A stretch of 23,493 nt of DNA from CAYNFH01 sp964396385 (GTDB lineage Bacteria > Armatimonadota > Chthonomonadetes > Chthonomonadales > CAJBBX01). This document shows positions 8,276 to 15,530 of the stretch, one piece after another (within the stretch, counting starts at the first letter, position 1; each line of letters starts with the position of its first letter). The notes under the pieces were generated by a model. It saw only the letters and a program-made list of their open reading frames with translations, made no database searches and was not told the DNA's origin. The stretch covers positions 1 to 23,493 of the forward strand of contig CAYNFH010000094.1 of the NCBI GenBank assembly GCA_964396385.1, written 5' to 3'. Both the position numbers and the translations under genes were made by a program.

Positions 8276-9058
8276 ATGACGCGAATATACATCCACACGG
8301 ACATGGAAGGCGTTTCGGGAATCGACACGGCTGAAATGATCGAGACGAACGGACCACGATACCGTGAGTGCTGCGAGCTGCTCATGGACGACCTGAATGC
8401 CGCCATCGACGGCGCCTTCGCCGGCGGAGCGGAGCACGTGACGGTGCTCGATAGCCATGGCGGGAGGCTCAAGAATTTCATCCTGGATATGCTGGATGAC
8501 CGGGCGGAGAACGACCCCAAATCCACCGGGAAGTGGTGGGGACTACTGGACTCCACCTACAACGGCACTTTCTTCATTGGCGCGCATGCCATGTCTGGAA
8601 CCATCAATGGCTTCCTTGATCACACCCAGTCCTCGGAAACGTGGCACGACTACCGCGTGAACGGCCGGAGGATGGGTGAGCTGGCTCAGTGGGCGATGGT
8701 GGCGGGCCACTTTGGGGTTCCGATGTTGATGATCTGCGGAGATGAAGCGGCCTGCGTCGAAGCCCGGTCGTTCTTCAATCCCGTGGAGACGGCGGTTGTG
8801 AAGCGCGGATTGGGACGAAACAGAGCGGAGCTCGTGGAGTTGGGAGAAGCGCGGGAGCGGATCCGCGCTGCGGCCCGCCGGGCAGTCGGCCTGGCGGGGA
8901 CCGCGCGCCCGTTCAAGCCCGCACTCCCTATGGAGGTGATCCTGGAGTACAATCGCTCGGATTACTGCGACCGGGTAGCCGCCCGCCCGGGAATCGAGCG
9001 GCTCGATGCCTGGACCATCCGGAAGGTCGCAGCTTCTCCTCTCGAGCTGTTCCCCTAG
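8276..9058 (+). CDS. M55 family metallopeptidase (DppA-like D-aminopeptidase)
   Basis: 260 residues. All five zinc ligands of the Bacillus subtilis DppA family are at matching positions: D9 and E11 (IHTDMEGVSG), H61 (DSHGG), H104 (GAHAMSG) and E135 (RRMGE). Family enzymes release N-terminal D-amino acids from D-Ala peptides, so a role in peptidoglycan-peptide or D-peptide turnover is likely. No signal peptide is visible, so it should act in the cytoplasm. The ATG at 8276 is preceded by GGAGAGGGAG. It diverges from the fucosidase operon across 110 bp and converges with the Gfo/Idh/MocA gene 37 bp downstream, where I see no convincing terminator. Confidence 0.92.
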   Translation: MTRIYIHTDMEGVSGIDTAEMIETNGPRYRECCELLMDDLNAAIDGAFAGGAEHVTVLDSHGGRLKNFILDMLDDRAENDPKSTGKWWGLLDSTYNGTFFIGAHAMSGTINGFLDHTQSSETWHDYRVNGRRMGELAQWAMVAGHFGVPMLMICGDEAACVEARSFFNPVETAVVKRGLGRNRAELVELGEARERIRAAARRAVGLAGTARPFKPALPMEVILEYNRSDYCDRVAARPGIERLDAWTIRKVAASPLELFP

Positions 9059-9095
9059 CTACAACAATCGGAGGGACCGCGTGGCGCCGCACACT

Positions 9096-10190
9096 TCAGA
9101 GCCACAGCTCCTCGGCGTTGGGCGGCACGGGGGCGGGGCGGTCGCAGGTGGAGGATACGTCGTAGTGGCGGTCCTCCCGAGAGGCGTCGTGGAAGCCCTC
9201 CATCACATCCAGCACGTGGTACGCCAGCTCCCCGCTGGGACGATGCGGCCGGCCCTCCTGGAGGGCCAGCGCCATGTCTGCCAGCCCCACGCCGCGGCTG
9301 TTCTCCGCGAAGCCGTGCGTCAGCGGCACATCCTCCCACTCTCGAGATGCCGCCTTACGTAGCTGGACCGGACCGCCGAAGCTATTCGGGTCCGGTACGG
9401 CCAACGTTCCTTCGGTGCCGTATATCTCGATGGTCGGCACGCGTCCGCCCCAGACATCAAAGCTCGTCACCAGTGTCCCTACGGCGCCGTTCGCAAAGTC
9501 CATCACCCCGGCGATGTGGGTTGGCACCTGAACTTGAATCTTGGTTCCGTGCTTGGGCTGGCTGGTGATGGTCCGCTCAGGAAACGTGATGCGGGCCGAG
9601 CCGGTCACCCGCCGGATGGGCCCCAGCAGCGCCACCAGCGCGGTAAGGTAGTACGGCCCCATGTCCAGCATGGGACCGCCGCCTAGATCGTAATAGAAGG
9701 CCGGGTCCGGGTGCCAGCTCTCGTGGCCGTGGCACAGCATGAACGCGGTGGCCGCTACCGGCTCGCCTATGACACCGTCGTCGATGAGCTTCCGGCACGT
9801 CTGGATCCCGCCGCCCATGAAGGTGTCCGGCGCGCATCCCACGCGCAGGCTGCGTGCGGCCGCCGTCTCCAGCAACTCCTTGCCGTCTGAGCGTCGGACG
9901 GCGAGCGGCTTCTCCTCATAAACGTGCTTGCCGGCCTTGAGCGCCGCCTGGCTCACCTGCGCGTGGGCGCGCGGGATGGTGAGGTTGAGCACGATGTCGA
10001 TCCCCGGGTCTGCCAGCAGCTCTTCCACGGAGCAGGCGTGCGGAATTCCGTACTCCGCCGCCCTGGCCCGCGCGCGCTCCATGTCCAGGTCCGCGCAGGC
10101 CGCCATCTCGGTGCTCTTGAATGTGTTGCCGTTCTTCAGATAGATGCCGCTGATATTCCCGCAGCCCACCACGCCTATCCGTGCCGCCAC
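9096..10190 (-). CDS. Gfo/Idh/MocA family NAD(P)-dependent oxidoreductase
   Basis: 364 residues. The N-terminal Rossmann fold shows IGVVGCGNISG (residues 5-15) and ACADLD at the end of strand 2; the conserved EKP (E93-K94-P95) lies in YEEKPLAV. The C-terminal alpha/beta domain has the family's GGGPMLDMGPYYL and EIYGTEGTLAVPDP. Members oxidise or epimerise sugars and polyols with NAD(P); which one cannot be said. I use the GTG at 10190, which has GAGGAG 8 nt upstream and begins exactly at the Rossmann strand. A longer ATG start at 10262 would encode the translated 7-bp repeat array in the leader and is rejected. Its setting beside GH95 and GxGYxYP genes suggests sugar catabolism. Confidence 0.92.
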   Translation of the reverse strand: MAARIGVVGCGNISGIYLKNGNTFKSTEMAACADLDMERARARAAEYGIPHACSVEELLADPGIDIVLNLTIPRAHAQVSQAALKAGKHVYEEKPLAVRRSDGKELLETAAARSLRVGCAPDTFMGGGIQTCRKLIDDGVIGEPVAATAFMLCHGHESWHPDPAFYYDLGGGPMLDMGPYYLTALVALLGPIRRVTGSARITFPERTITSQPKHGTKIQVQVPTHIAGVMDFANGAVGTLVTSFDVWGGRVPTIEIYGTEGTLAVPDPNSFGGPVQLRKAASREWEDVPLTHGFAENSRGVGLADMALALQEGRPHRPSGELAYHVLDVMEGFHDASREDRHYDVSSTCDRPAPVPPNAEELWL

Positions 10191-10209
10191 GCTGTGTCTC
10201 CTCACATAA

Positions 10210-10271
10210 GGTGAGAGGTGAGAGGTGAGAGGTGAGATTGGCTCCGGCCCATCACCCATCACCTATCACCT
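10210..10271. repeat. Paired inverted 7-bp tandem arrays, locus A
   Basis: The left arm is four perfect copies of GGTGAGA (10210-10237, equivalently AGGTGAG units). After a 13-nt spacer the right arm is ATCACCC, ATCACCT, ATCACCT (10251-10271), which reads AGGTGAT on the other strand. The arms are therefore reverse complements at about 6 of 7 positions per unit and could pair as a multi-register hairpin. It lies between the divergent Gfo/Idh/MocA and ECF sigma genes, inside the leader of the former. Confidence 0.85.
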
Positions 10272-10306
10272 GCCTTACGCCAATTCTACCTGCTTTCCCG
10301 ATCCGT

Positions 10307-10334
10307 GATAACCGTCCATGGGGGCCGCCGTCTA
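10307..10334 (+). promoter_or_regulatory. Candidate ECF-type promoter of the first sigma operon
   Basis: GATAACC (10307-10313) and CGTCTA (10329-10334) put AAC and CGT 16 nt apart, the general spacing and wording of ECF sigma promoters (AAC at -35, CGT at -10). It lies 28 bp upstream of the sigma-factor ATG with AGGAGG (10344-10349) between. This would fit autoregulation. Match by eye only. Confidence 0.4.
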
Positions 10335-10361
10335 TAGGGTGACAGGAGGACGACTTCCCCC

Positions 10362-10955
10362 ATGTGTGGCGCGCAAGAGGTAGCCTTGCACCGAGCTGAG
10401 GACCTGTTGTTGGCGCGATGCCGCGCGGGCGACCTGGACGCGTTCGCGCAGGTATACGAACAACATGAGCGCCACGTGTTCCGGTATGCGTACCACGTAC
10501 TGGGCCACTCAGATGATGCGGACGACGTGAAGCAGGAGACCTTCCTGCGCGCGTACAAAGCTCTGCCAACTTTCCGCAACGACTGCAGCCTGCGCACGTG
10601 GCTGCTGCGCATCTGCGCCAACCTCTGCCGGGACCGCATCAAGTCCCGCCAGAGGCACCCGGAGGTGCTCTACGATCCGGTTACCGCCCCGGAGTGGTTT
10701 GGGGATAAGGGCCGGCTAGTAGACCCGCACGCCGCGGCAGAGCGTGCGCACCTGGCCTCCGTGCTCCGTAGAGCGCTGGGGGGAATGCCCGCGGAACAGC
10801 GGGAGATCATCGTCCTTCGGGATGTGGAAGAGCTGGGCTATGAGGAGATCGCGGAGGTCCTGGGCTGTTCCCGGGCCAGCGTCAAACTCAGGCTCTTTAG
10901 AGCCCGGCGGCGCCTCAAGGAACGCGTAGAGGCGCTGCTAGAGGCCAGAGGGTAA
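10362..10955 (+). CDS. ECF-subfamily RNA polymerase sigma factor
   Basis: 197 residues. Sigma region 2 spans about 15-98 with DAFAQVYEQHERHVFRYAYH, DDADDVKQETFLRAYKALP and TWLLRICANLCRDRIKSR. Region 4 spans about 137-192 with MPAEQREIIVLRDVEELGY, EEIAEVLGCSRASVKLRLF and RARRRLKER. The linker lacks extra domains, as in classical ECF factors. It redirects RNA polymerase to a regulon released by its anti-sigma factor. AGGAGG lies 12 nt before the ATG, rather distant but the best available. The next gene starts 4 bp after the stop and encodes a zinc-finger anti-sigma factor, giving a standard cognate pair, with an HtrA-like protein third in the operon. Confidence 0.94.
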   Translation: MCGAQEVALHRAEDLLLARCRAGDLDAFAQVYEQHERHVFRYAYHVLGHSDDADDVKQETFLRAYKALPTFRNDCSLRTWLLRICANLCRDRIKSRQRHPEVLYDPVTAPEWFGDKGRLVDPHAAAERAHLASVLRRALGGMPAEQREIIVLRDVEELGYEEIAEVLGCSRASVKLRLFRARRRLKERVEALLEARG

Positions 10956-10959
10956 GAGG

Positions 10960-11796
10960 ATGAAAGTCATGTGGGAGTGCCGCGTTGTGTCCCCGCTGTT
11001 GTGGGACTACTCGGCCGATAAACTGCCTAAAGAGCAGGTCGAGCGCGTAGAGCGCCACCTGTCCCGGTGCCCATCCTGTGCCAAGAGCGTGGAGGAGTAT
11101 CGGAAGACGTACGAGGCTATCCACGCCTTCAAGGAGGAGCCTGTGCCGGCCTCCAAGGCGACCTGGTATGAAATGCGGATGCTGCTTCAGGCGCCCGAGA
11201 CGCCGTCCCAGCGGTCGTTTCACCGGCGGCCGCCCGTATTTCCGCTGGCCGCGGCCGGGGCCGGAATGTTGTGCGCGCTTATCGTGGCCGCGGCTACCGG
11301 GCCGCAGGATTCCATGGGACGCATCCTCCCGCCCATCGTGCCGCCGGTCACCGGGGAGATCGGCACCCAGAAGGCGGATTCGTCCAATGCAACCGAGCCG
11401 CAGCCGGTGCGCGCTGTAGATCACGAGCCGGCACGCTCCGTCATTGCCCCAGCGGGAGGGCCAAACCGCGATGATGACGACAGAGACAGGCGCCGGGCGA
11501 GCTATGCGGTTGTGCGTCGTCACCGTTCGCGGGGCGAGCGGTCGCAACGCGTCTGGCGGCACACGGAGCTCGAGCCAGATTCCGATCCGATCGCCGAGGC
11601 CGCGGTGATCCACGTGCCCGGGGTGATGGCCGACCAGCCTCTTACATCCGAGGCGACGGGCGACTTCGTAATGAACGTGCTGCCTGCGGACGATTCCGAT
11701 GGAGCGCACCAGTTTGTAATGGACAGCATTCCGGATTCCGGTACTCATACCGCCACTCCGGCGGCCAGCTCCTCCGCAGGAGGCCCCGTATGGTAG
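10960..11796 (+). CDS. Membrane anti-sigma factor with zf-HC2 domain
   Basis: 278 residues. The N-terminal zinc-binding anti-sigma domain (about 1-75) has the H-x3-C-x2-C signature at H33, C37 and C40 (ERHLSRCPSC); C7 may be a further ligand. One transmembrane segment lies at about 93-114 (FPLAAAGAGMLCALIVAAA), followed by an exported region of about 165 residues that is Pro-, Arg- and Asp-rich, low in complexity and has no domain I recognise. It should hold the upstream sigma factor at the membrane and release it on an envelope or redox signal. Its stop overlaps the start of the HtrA-like gene (ATGGTAG), so the two are translationally coupled. GAGGG sits 7 nt before the ATG at 10960; M4 is an alternative start. 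Confidence 0.88.
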   Translation: MKVMWECRVVSPLLWDYSADKLPKEQVERVERHLSRCPSCAKSVEEYRKTYEAIHAFKEEPVPASKATWYEMRMLLQAPETPSQRSFHRRPPVFPLAAAGAGMLCALIVAAATGPQDSMGRILPPIVPPVTGEIGTQKADSSNATEPQPVRAVDHEPARSVIAPAGGPNRDDDDRDRRRASYAVVRRHRSRGERSQRVWRHTELEPDSDPIAEAAVIHVPGVMADQPLTSEATGDFVMNVLPADDSDGAHQFVMDSIPDSGTHTATPAASSSAGGPVW

Positions 11797-13331
11797 CCAG
11801 CGCAGCCGGTCAGCAGTCGTCAGTCGTCAATCGTCTGCTTTCCATCATGGCATTGACGGTCCTTGCGGCGGCGCCGGTGCGGGCTCAGAGCACGCTGGAG
11901 CGAATGCAGGATGAGCTGTCCGCCATTGTCACGCGGGCCAAGGCGGCCGTGGTCTCCATAGAGAATGAGATGGGCTCCCACCGGTCCGTAGACATGTCCA
12001 CCGCTGTGGAAGAGGCCTACCGAGACGCGGCAAAGGCGTTCGAGGCGGTCCAGGAGAAGCGGCGTGCAAAGCAGCGCTCGGAGCTGACGGACGCCCAGCG
12101 CGAGACTCTGGACAAGGCGCTCTCAGAGGCGCGGGCAAGGGTACAGGAGACACGGGAGAAGATCCGTGAGCTTCAGAGCCGGGGCATGGTCCATTCGTTC
12201 CGGCTCCGCCGGCGGGTCGGCACTGGATTCTCCATTGGGGACGGTTATGTTGTCACCACCGCGGACGTGCTGGACGGCATGGAGCACCCGGTGGTCGTGA
12301 CGGACGACGGAACGCGAATCAAGGCGGAAGTGGCCGGCAAGGACCCGGAGCTGAACGTGGGCCTGCTCAAGCTGCCCTCGGAGGCGGAGCTGGCGTCGCT
12401 CCCATGGGGGGATTCCACGAAGGTGCGGCCGGGCTTCTTCGCGATCTCTATAGGTAACCAGACGGGGCGCATGAACTCCGCCGCGCTCAACCTGGTGGCC
12501 GGGGTCCGCACGGACGGTCTGCTCTCCGGCAGCCACTTCTATCCCGGCCTCATCCAGGTGGCCGGCACAGTGGGCGCGGGCGCGAGCGGGGCTCCGTTGA
12601 TGAACGTTCGCGGCGAGGTGATCGGGGTAATAGCGGCCGTTCCCGCGGACTCGTGGATCGAAAACCGGCAGCCCACGGCGCCGCCGGGCACTCCTCCCGG
12701 TTTCAGCGGCGTTCCGCATCACTCCGGCAGGCTAATGCATCCCGGCGCAGTCACGGTGGGATACGGACAGGGCGAAGGAACTGGCCAGGGGGAAGGAGCC
12801 GGCGCGGGGTGCGGTGGGGACCTCGGCACCGCTATCCGCAATAGCATCGCGGAGGGAATGGCGGCCGCCGACGACGCAACCAGGAACGGGCTGGGCACGT
12901 CCATGTCCTACTTCTTCCCGGCCGTCACCAGCGCGGGCTACGCCATTCCGGCGAACCACGTGCGCGAAGTTGTGGAAGAGCTACGGCGCGGCACGCCGGT
13001 GGCGCGGGGCTGGATAGGTGTGGTCCCGCGCGAGGACCAGGAAGAAACGTCGAGCGGGCGGATTACGTATGTAAAGAACATTGTTGTTATAGAGAATGTG
13101 GTGATGGATTCGCCCGCCTGCCGTGCCGGTATGAAGGCAGGTGACATCCTTGTGAAGATTGACGGGAAGCCCGTGGAGAGCGCCGCGCAGGTCCGCTGCG
13201 TAGCGTGCGCGCTCCGACCGGGCACACACCTCTCAGTGATGGTCAAGCGCTCCGGAGAGTCCAGGACCCTCGATCTGCTGATCGATAAGCGGCCGGACCA
13301 GCTCACGGTGAAAGCGTCATCGACCAGGTGA
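11790..13331 (+). CDS. HtrA/DegP-like PDZ protein with degenerate catalytic triad (probable pseudoprotease)
   Basis: 513 residues. Signal peptide (NRLLSIMALTVLAAAPVRAQ, 14-33), the first protease strand AKAAVVSIENE (50-60), an inserted coiled coil rich in Glu, Arg and Lys (about 70-130), trypsin-like barrels (about 140-395) and one PDZ domain (about 404-505, with MKAGDILVKIDGKPV). Aligned with HtrA, the TNNHVV box is TTADVL (catalytic His replaced by D159) and the D-LAVLK box is ELNVGLLKL (Asp replaced by N189), while the nucleophile remains as S266 in GASGAPL. A Gly- and Pro-rich insert (about 285-345) interrupts the second barrel. AGGAGG precedes the ATG by 6 nt. Third gene of the sigma/anti-sigma operon, it is better read as an envelope sensor or scaffold than as a protease. 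Confidence 0.88.
   Translation: MVASAAGQQSSVVNRLLSIMALTVLAAAPVRAQSTLERMQDELSAIVTRAKAAVVSIENEMGSHRSVDMSTAVEEAYRDAAKAFEAVQEKRRAKQRSELTDAQRETLDKALSEARARVQETREKIRELQSRGMVHSFRLRRRVGTGFSIGDGYVVTTADVLDGMEHPVVVTDDGTRIKAEVAGKDPELNVGLLKLPSEAELASLPWGDSTKVRPGFFAISIGNQTGRMNSAALNLVAGVRTDGLLSGSHFYPGLIQVAGTVGAGASGAPLMNVRGEVIGVIAAVPADSWIENRQPTAPPGTPPGFSGVPHHSGRLMHPGAVTVGYGQGEGTGQGEGAGAGCGGDLGTAIRNSIAEGMAAADDATRNGLGTSMSYFFPAVTSAGYAIPANHVREVVEELRRGTPVARGWIGVVPREDQEETSSGRITYVKNIVVIENVVMDSPACRAGMKAGDILVKIDGKPVESAAQVRCVACALRPGTHLSVMVKRSGESRTLDLLIDKRPDQLTVKASSTR
11815..11835. repeat. Three 7-bp tandem units inside the signal-peptide coding region
   Basis: AGTCGTC, AGTCGTC, AATCGTC lie in the first 16 codons of the HtrA-like gene. 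The period is 7 and not a multiple of 3, so gain or loss of a unit would shift the reading frame. No inverted partner is seen nearby. Confidence 0.7.
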
Positions 13332-13410
13332 GAGGCCGCCGCCAGAGAAGCGGCGAGCCCGTCCCAAGCAGTGCGCCCGCTAGAGGCGCAGTTCGTTAGC
13401 CTCCCAGATC

Positions 13411-13438
13411 GGGGCGCCCCAAGCGCCCCTCTTTTTTT
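13411..13438 (+). terminator. Rho-independent terminator after the sigma/HtrA-like operon
   Basis: A 7-bp GC stem, GGGGCGC (13411-13417) with GCGCCCC (13423-13429), has a 5-nt loop and is followed directly by TC and seven T residues. It lies 80 bp after the HtrA-like stop and ends the 10362-13331 operon. Confidence 0.9.
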
Positions 13439-13492
13439 GCCTGCCCCATCCCATCAGGTATCCTGCTCCTGAATGCCGCCACCGGAAAGAGT

Positions 13493-14686
13493 ATGAAGGA
13501 GCCTGGATTCGAGACCATCTGCGCCCACCTGGGGGAGGATCCGTCCCGCCAGAGCGGCGCCGTCTCGCCTCCTATCTTCCAGAGCTCGCTCTTCACGTCT
13601 CCGGACGCCGAGACCTTTGTGGAACGGGGCAAGCAGGACTCGCCGGTCTACGACTATACGCGCGTCGCGAACCCCACCACGGACGTCCTGCAGACCAAGC
13701 TGGCCGCGCTGGAGAGGACGGAAGCCGCGCGCTGCTTCGGCTCCGGGAACGCTGCCGTAACCGCGGCGATTCTCCACTTTGTTCGCGCCGGAGATCACCT
13801 GGTGGCGGTAGACACCATCTACGGTCCTACCCGCAGTTTTCTCTCCTCCTACGTAAACCGGTTCGGCGTCGAGACTACGTTCGTGCCGGGAGATGACCCG
13901 CAGCAGTTCGCGAACGCGCTCCAACCCAACACGCGGCTCATCTACCTGGAGAGCCCCTCCAGTCTGGTCTTCAACCTGCAGGACCTGCGCGCCGTCTCCG
14001 TGCTCGCCCGGGAGCGCGGCATCGCCACTGTGATCGACAACTCGTGGGCGTCGCCCTACTTCCAGAACCCGGCGGAGCTAGGCATTGACGTGGTGGTGCA
14101 CTCCGCCACCAAGTACCTGAACGGCCATAGCGACATCGTGGCCGGTGCGGCCATGGGGTCGCGAGAGCATATCGGCGGGCTGGCGGTCCGGGAGGGTGCG
14201 CTGCTCGGAGGAATCCTAGATCCCTTCGCCTCCTGGCTCATGATCCGGGGCCTCCGCACGCTCGCCATCCGCATGGAGCGGCACCAGGCCAGCGGCATGG
14301 CCGTAGCGGAGTTCCTGGAGGGCCATCCGCGCGTTGCCCGGGTCCACTATCCCGGCCTGGCCTCTCATCCCCAGCATGGGCTGGCGAAGTCGCAGATGCG
14401 GGGCTACAGCGGGCTGCTCAGCTTCGAGCTGAAGGATGGCAGCAAAGAGGATGCCTTCCGGTTCGTGAACCGGCTGAAGTATTTCGGAATCGGGGTGAGC
14501 TGGGGCGGGTTCGAGAGCCTGGCCATCCCCATCGGCTTTCCGCAGGGGAAGGGGGGGCCGGTGCACCTGCCGGGCGTGACGCCTTCGCCGGACGAGGTCC
14601 GGTGGGGCGCGCGTCTCTCCATAGGGCTGGAAACGGTGGAGGATATGCTGGAGGACTTGGACTCCGCCCTGAAAGCAGTCGGATGA
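13493..14686 (+). CDS. Cys/Met-metabolism PLP-dependent enzyme (cystathionine beta-lyase-like)
   Basis: 397 residues, full length for the trans-sulfuration family (fold type I). PLP attachment is at K207 in SATKYLNGHSD; D182 in VIDNSW pairs with the pyridine nitrogen; Y55 and R57 (YDYTRVANPT) are the phosphate-binding pair contributed across the dimer. The family holds cystathionine beta-lyase, cystathionine gamma-synthase/lyase and methionine gamma-lyase; sequence reading alone cannot separate them, but the short N-terminus and the FGSGNAAVTAAI and WGGFESL blocks resemble beta-lyase-type members. The ATG follows GGAAAG at 5-6 nt spacing. It stands alone behind the terminator at 13411-13438 and its stop codon abuts a 7-bp repeat array. 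Confidence 0.9.
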   Translation: MKEPGFETICAHLGEDPSRQSGAVSPPIFQSSLFTSPDAETFVERGKQDSPVYDYTRVANPTTDVLQTKLAALERTEAARCFGSGNAAVTAAILHFVRAGDHLVAVDTIYGPTRSFLSSYVNRFGVETTFVPGDDPQQFANALQPNTRLIYLESPSSLVFNLQDLRAVSVLARERGIATVIDNSWASPYFQNPAELGIDVVVHSATKYLNGHSDIVAGAAMGSREHIGGLAVREGALLGGILDPFASWLMIRGLRTLAIRMERHQASGMAVAEFLEGHPRVARVHYPGLASHPQHGLAKSQMRGYSGLLSFELKDGSKEDAFRFVNRLKYFGIGVSWGGFESLAIPIGFPQGKGGPVHLPGVTPSPDEVRWGARLSIGLETVEDMLEDLDSALKAVG

Positions 14687-14780
14687 CCACAGACCGCAGG
14701 CCGCAGACCACCCGGAATGCCAGCTTTGTGGTCCATGGTCCGTGGTCTGTGGTCCGTCGTCCGTCACCCGTCCTCCGTCC
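14686..14780. repeat. Paired inverted 7-bp tandem arrays, locus B
   Basis: The left arm is ACCACAG, ACCGCAG, GCCGCAG, ACCACCC (14686-14713), starting on the last base of the upstream stop codon. The right arm is about 7.7 units: TGTGGTC, CATGGTC, CGTGGTC, TGTGGTC, CGTCGTC, CGTCACC, CGTCCTC, CGTCC (14727-14780), running straight into the ATG of the next gene. The left units are reverse complements of the right (CTGTGGT against YGTGGTC). The 94-bp gap between genes is almost entirely array. Confidence 0.85.
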
Positions 14781-15464
14781 ATGCTGAAGATCGGTCACCG
14801 CGGGGCGCCGCGGGTTGCGCCGGCCAATACGATGGCCTCGTTCCGCGCGGCCTATGAGCTGGGCTGCACCTGGGTGGAGTGCGACTGCCGGCCCTCCGCG
14901 GACGGCGTCATCATGCTCGCGCACGACGAGCACGTCACCACCGTGGACGGCCGGCGCTGCATTGTACGCGATCACAGCCTGACGGAGCTGCAGGCGCTGG
15001 ACCTGGGGAACGGAGAAGGGGTTCCCACGCTCCAGGAGCTGGTAGGGTGGGCGATCGGACGCGTGGGGGTGATGGCCGACGTGAAGGAGCCTGGGTGGCA
15101 GCGGCAGATAGGGGAAGCGCTGGAGCCGCTGCCTCCGGAACAGAAGGTGGTCCCGGGAGCGGATGAGGAGGGGCGCCGCCGCTTCCGCGAGCTGTTTCCC
15201 CTCCTCCCACTGTCTACCTCTGTCGACCGCACTGCGCTTCCGGAGATTGACGGCATCCTGGCCCGGGTGGACACAGAGGCCGTCACCCCAGAGCATCCCC
15301 TGGTGACCCGGGAGCGAGTTGACGCGCTCCATGCCCGCGGCATCCGCGTCTACGTCTGGACCGTGGACGACCTGGACCTCATGCGCCGGCTCGCCGGGTT
15401 CGACGTAGACGGCCTCATCTCCAACCGCGCGGATTTGCTGGGAGAGCTAGGAGTACTGGAGTAA
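14781..15464 (+). CDS. Glycerophosphodiester phosphodiesterase (GDPD) family protein
   Basis: 227 residues. The N-terminal GDPD signature is intact: GHRGAP with H6 and R7, PANTMASF, WVECDCRPSADG (E33 and D35 as metal ligands) and the catalytic HD at H48-D49. C-terminal features are VPTLQEL, VYVWTVDD and the closing FDVDGLISNRADLL. The segment after the MADVK strand (about 96-175) is shorter and more charged than usual. Family enzymes hydrolyse glycerophosphodiesters to glycerol-3-phosphate and an alcohol; no signal peptide is present, so action in the cytoplasm is expected. No Shine-Dalgarno is visible because the 7-bp array continues up to the ATG. An earlier in-frame start (14742) would only translate the array. 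Confidence 0.88.
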   Translation: MLKIGHRGAPRVAPANTMASFRAAYELGCTWVECDCRPSADGVIMLAHDEHVTTVDGRRCIVRDHSLTELQALDLGNGEGVPTLQELVGWAIGRVGVMADVKEPGWQRQIGEALEPLPPEQKVVPGADEEGRRRFRELFPLLPLSTSVDRTALPEIDGILARVDTEAVTPEHPLVTRERVDALHARGIRVYVWTVDDLDLMRRLAGFDVDGLISNRADLLGELGVLE

Positions 15465-15525
15465 TGGAGTGGAGGAGTAATGGGATCCGGGACATCACTC
15501 CACAACTCCAACACTCCATCACCCC
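15450..15525. repeat. Paired inverted 8-bp tandem arrays, locus C, between convergent genes
   Basis: The left arm is GGAGTACT, GGAGTAAT, GGAGTGGA, GGAGTAAT (15450-15481), overlapping the last codons and stop of the GDPD gene. The right arm is ATCACTCC, ACAACTCC, AACACTCC, ATCACCCC (15494-15525), stopping 5 bp before the stop codon of the convergent gene. The arms are imperfect reverse complements (GGAGTNNT against NNNACTCC) separated by 12 nt. A hairpin here could act as a two-way terminator. Confidence 0.85.
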
Positions 15526-15530
15526 GCCTC

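Noticed and set aside
9059..9095. Terminator between the convergent M55 and Gfo/Idh/MocA genes
   Set aside because: Only weak GC complementarity and no T-run on either strand.
10191..10262. N-terminal extension of the Gfo/Idh/MocA protein
   Set aside because: The extension translates a 7-bp repeat array; the GTG at 10190 has GAGGAG and starts at the Rossmann strand.
10915..11748. Minus-strand 277-residue reading frame
   Set aside because: Antisense to the anti-sigma gene, His/Arg/Gly-rich and without a domain; the plus-strand gene has a zinc-finger signature and overlapping neighbours.
11790..13331. Active HtrA/DegP protease
   Set aside because: His and Asp of the triad are replaced by D159 and N189; only the Ser remains. 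Kept as a probable pseudoprotease.
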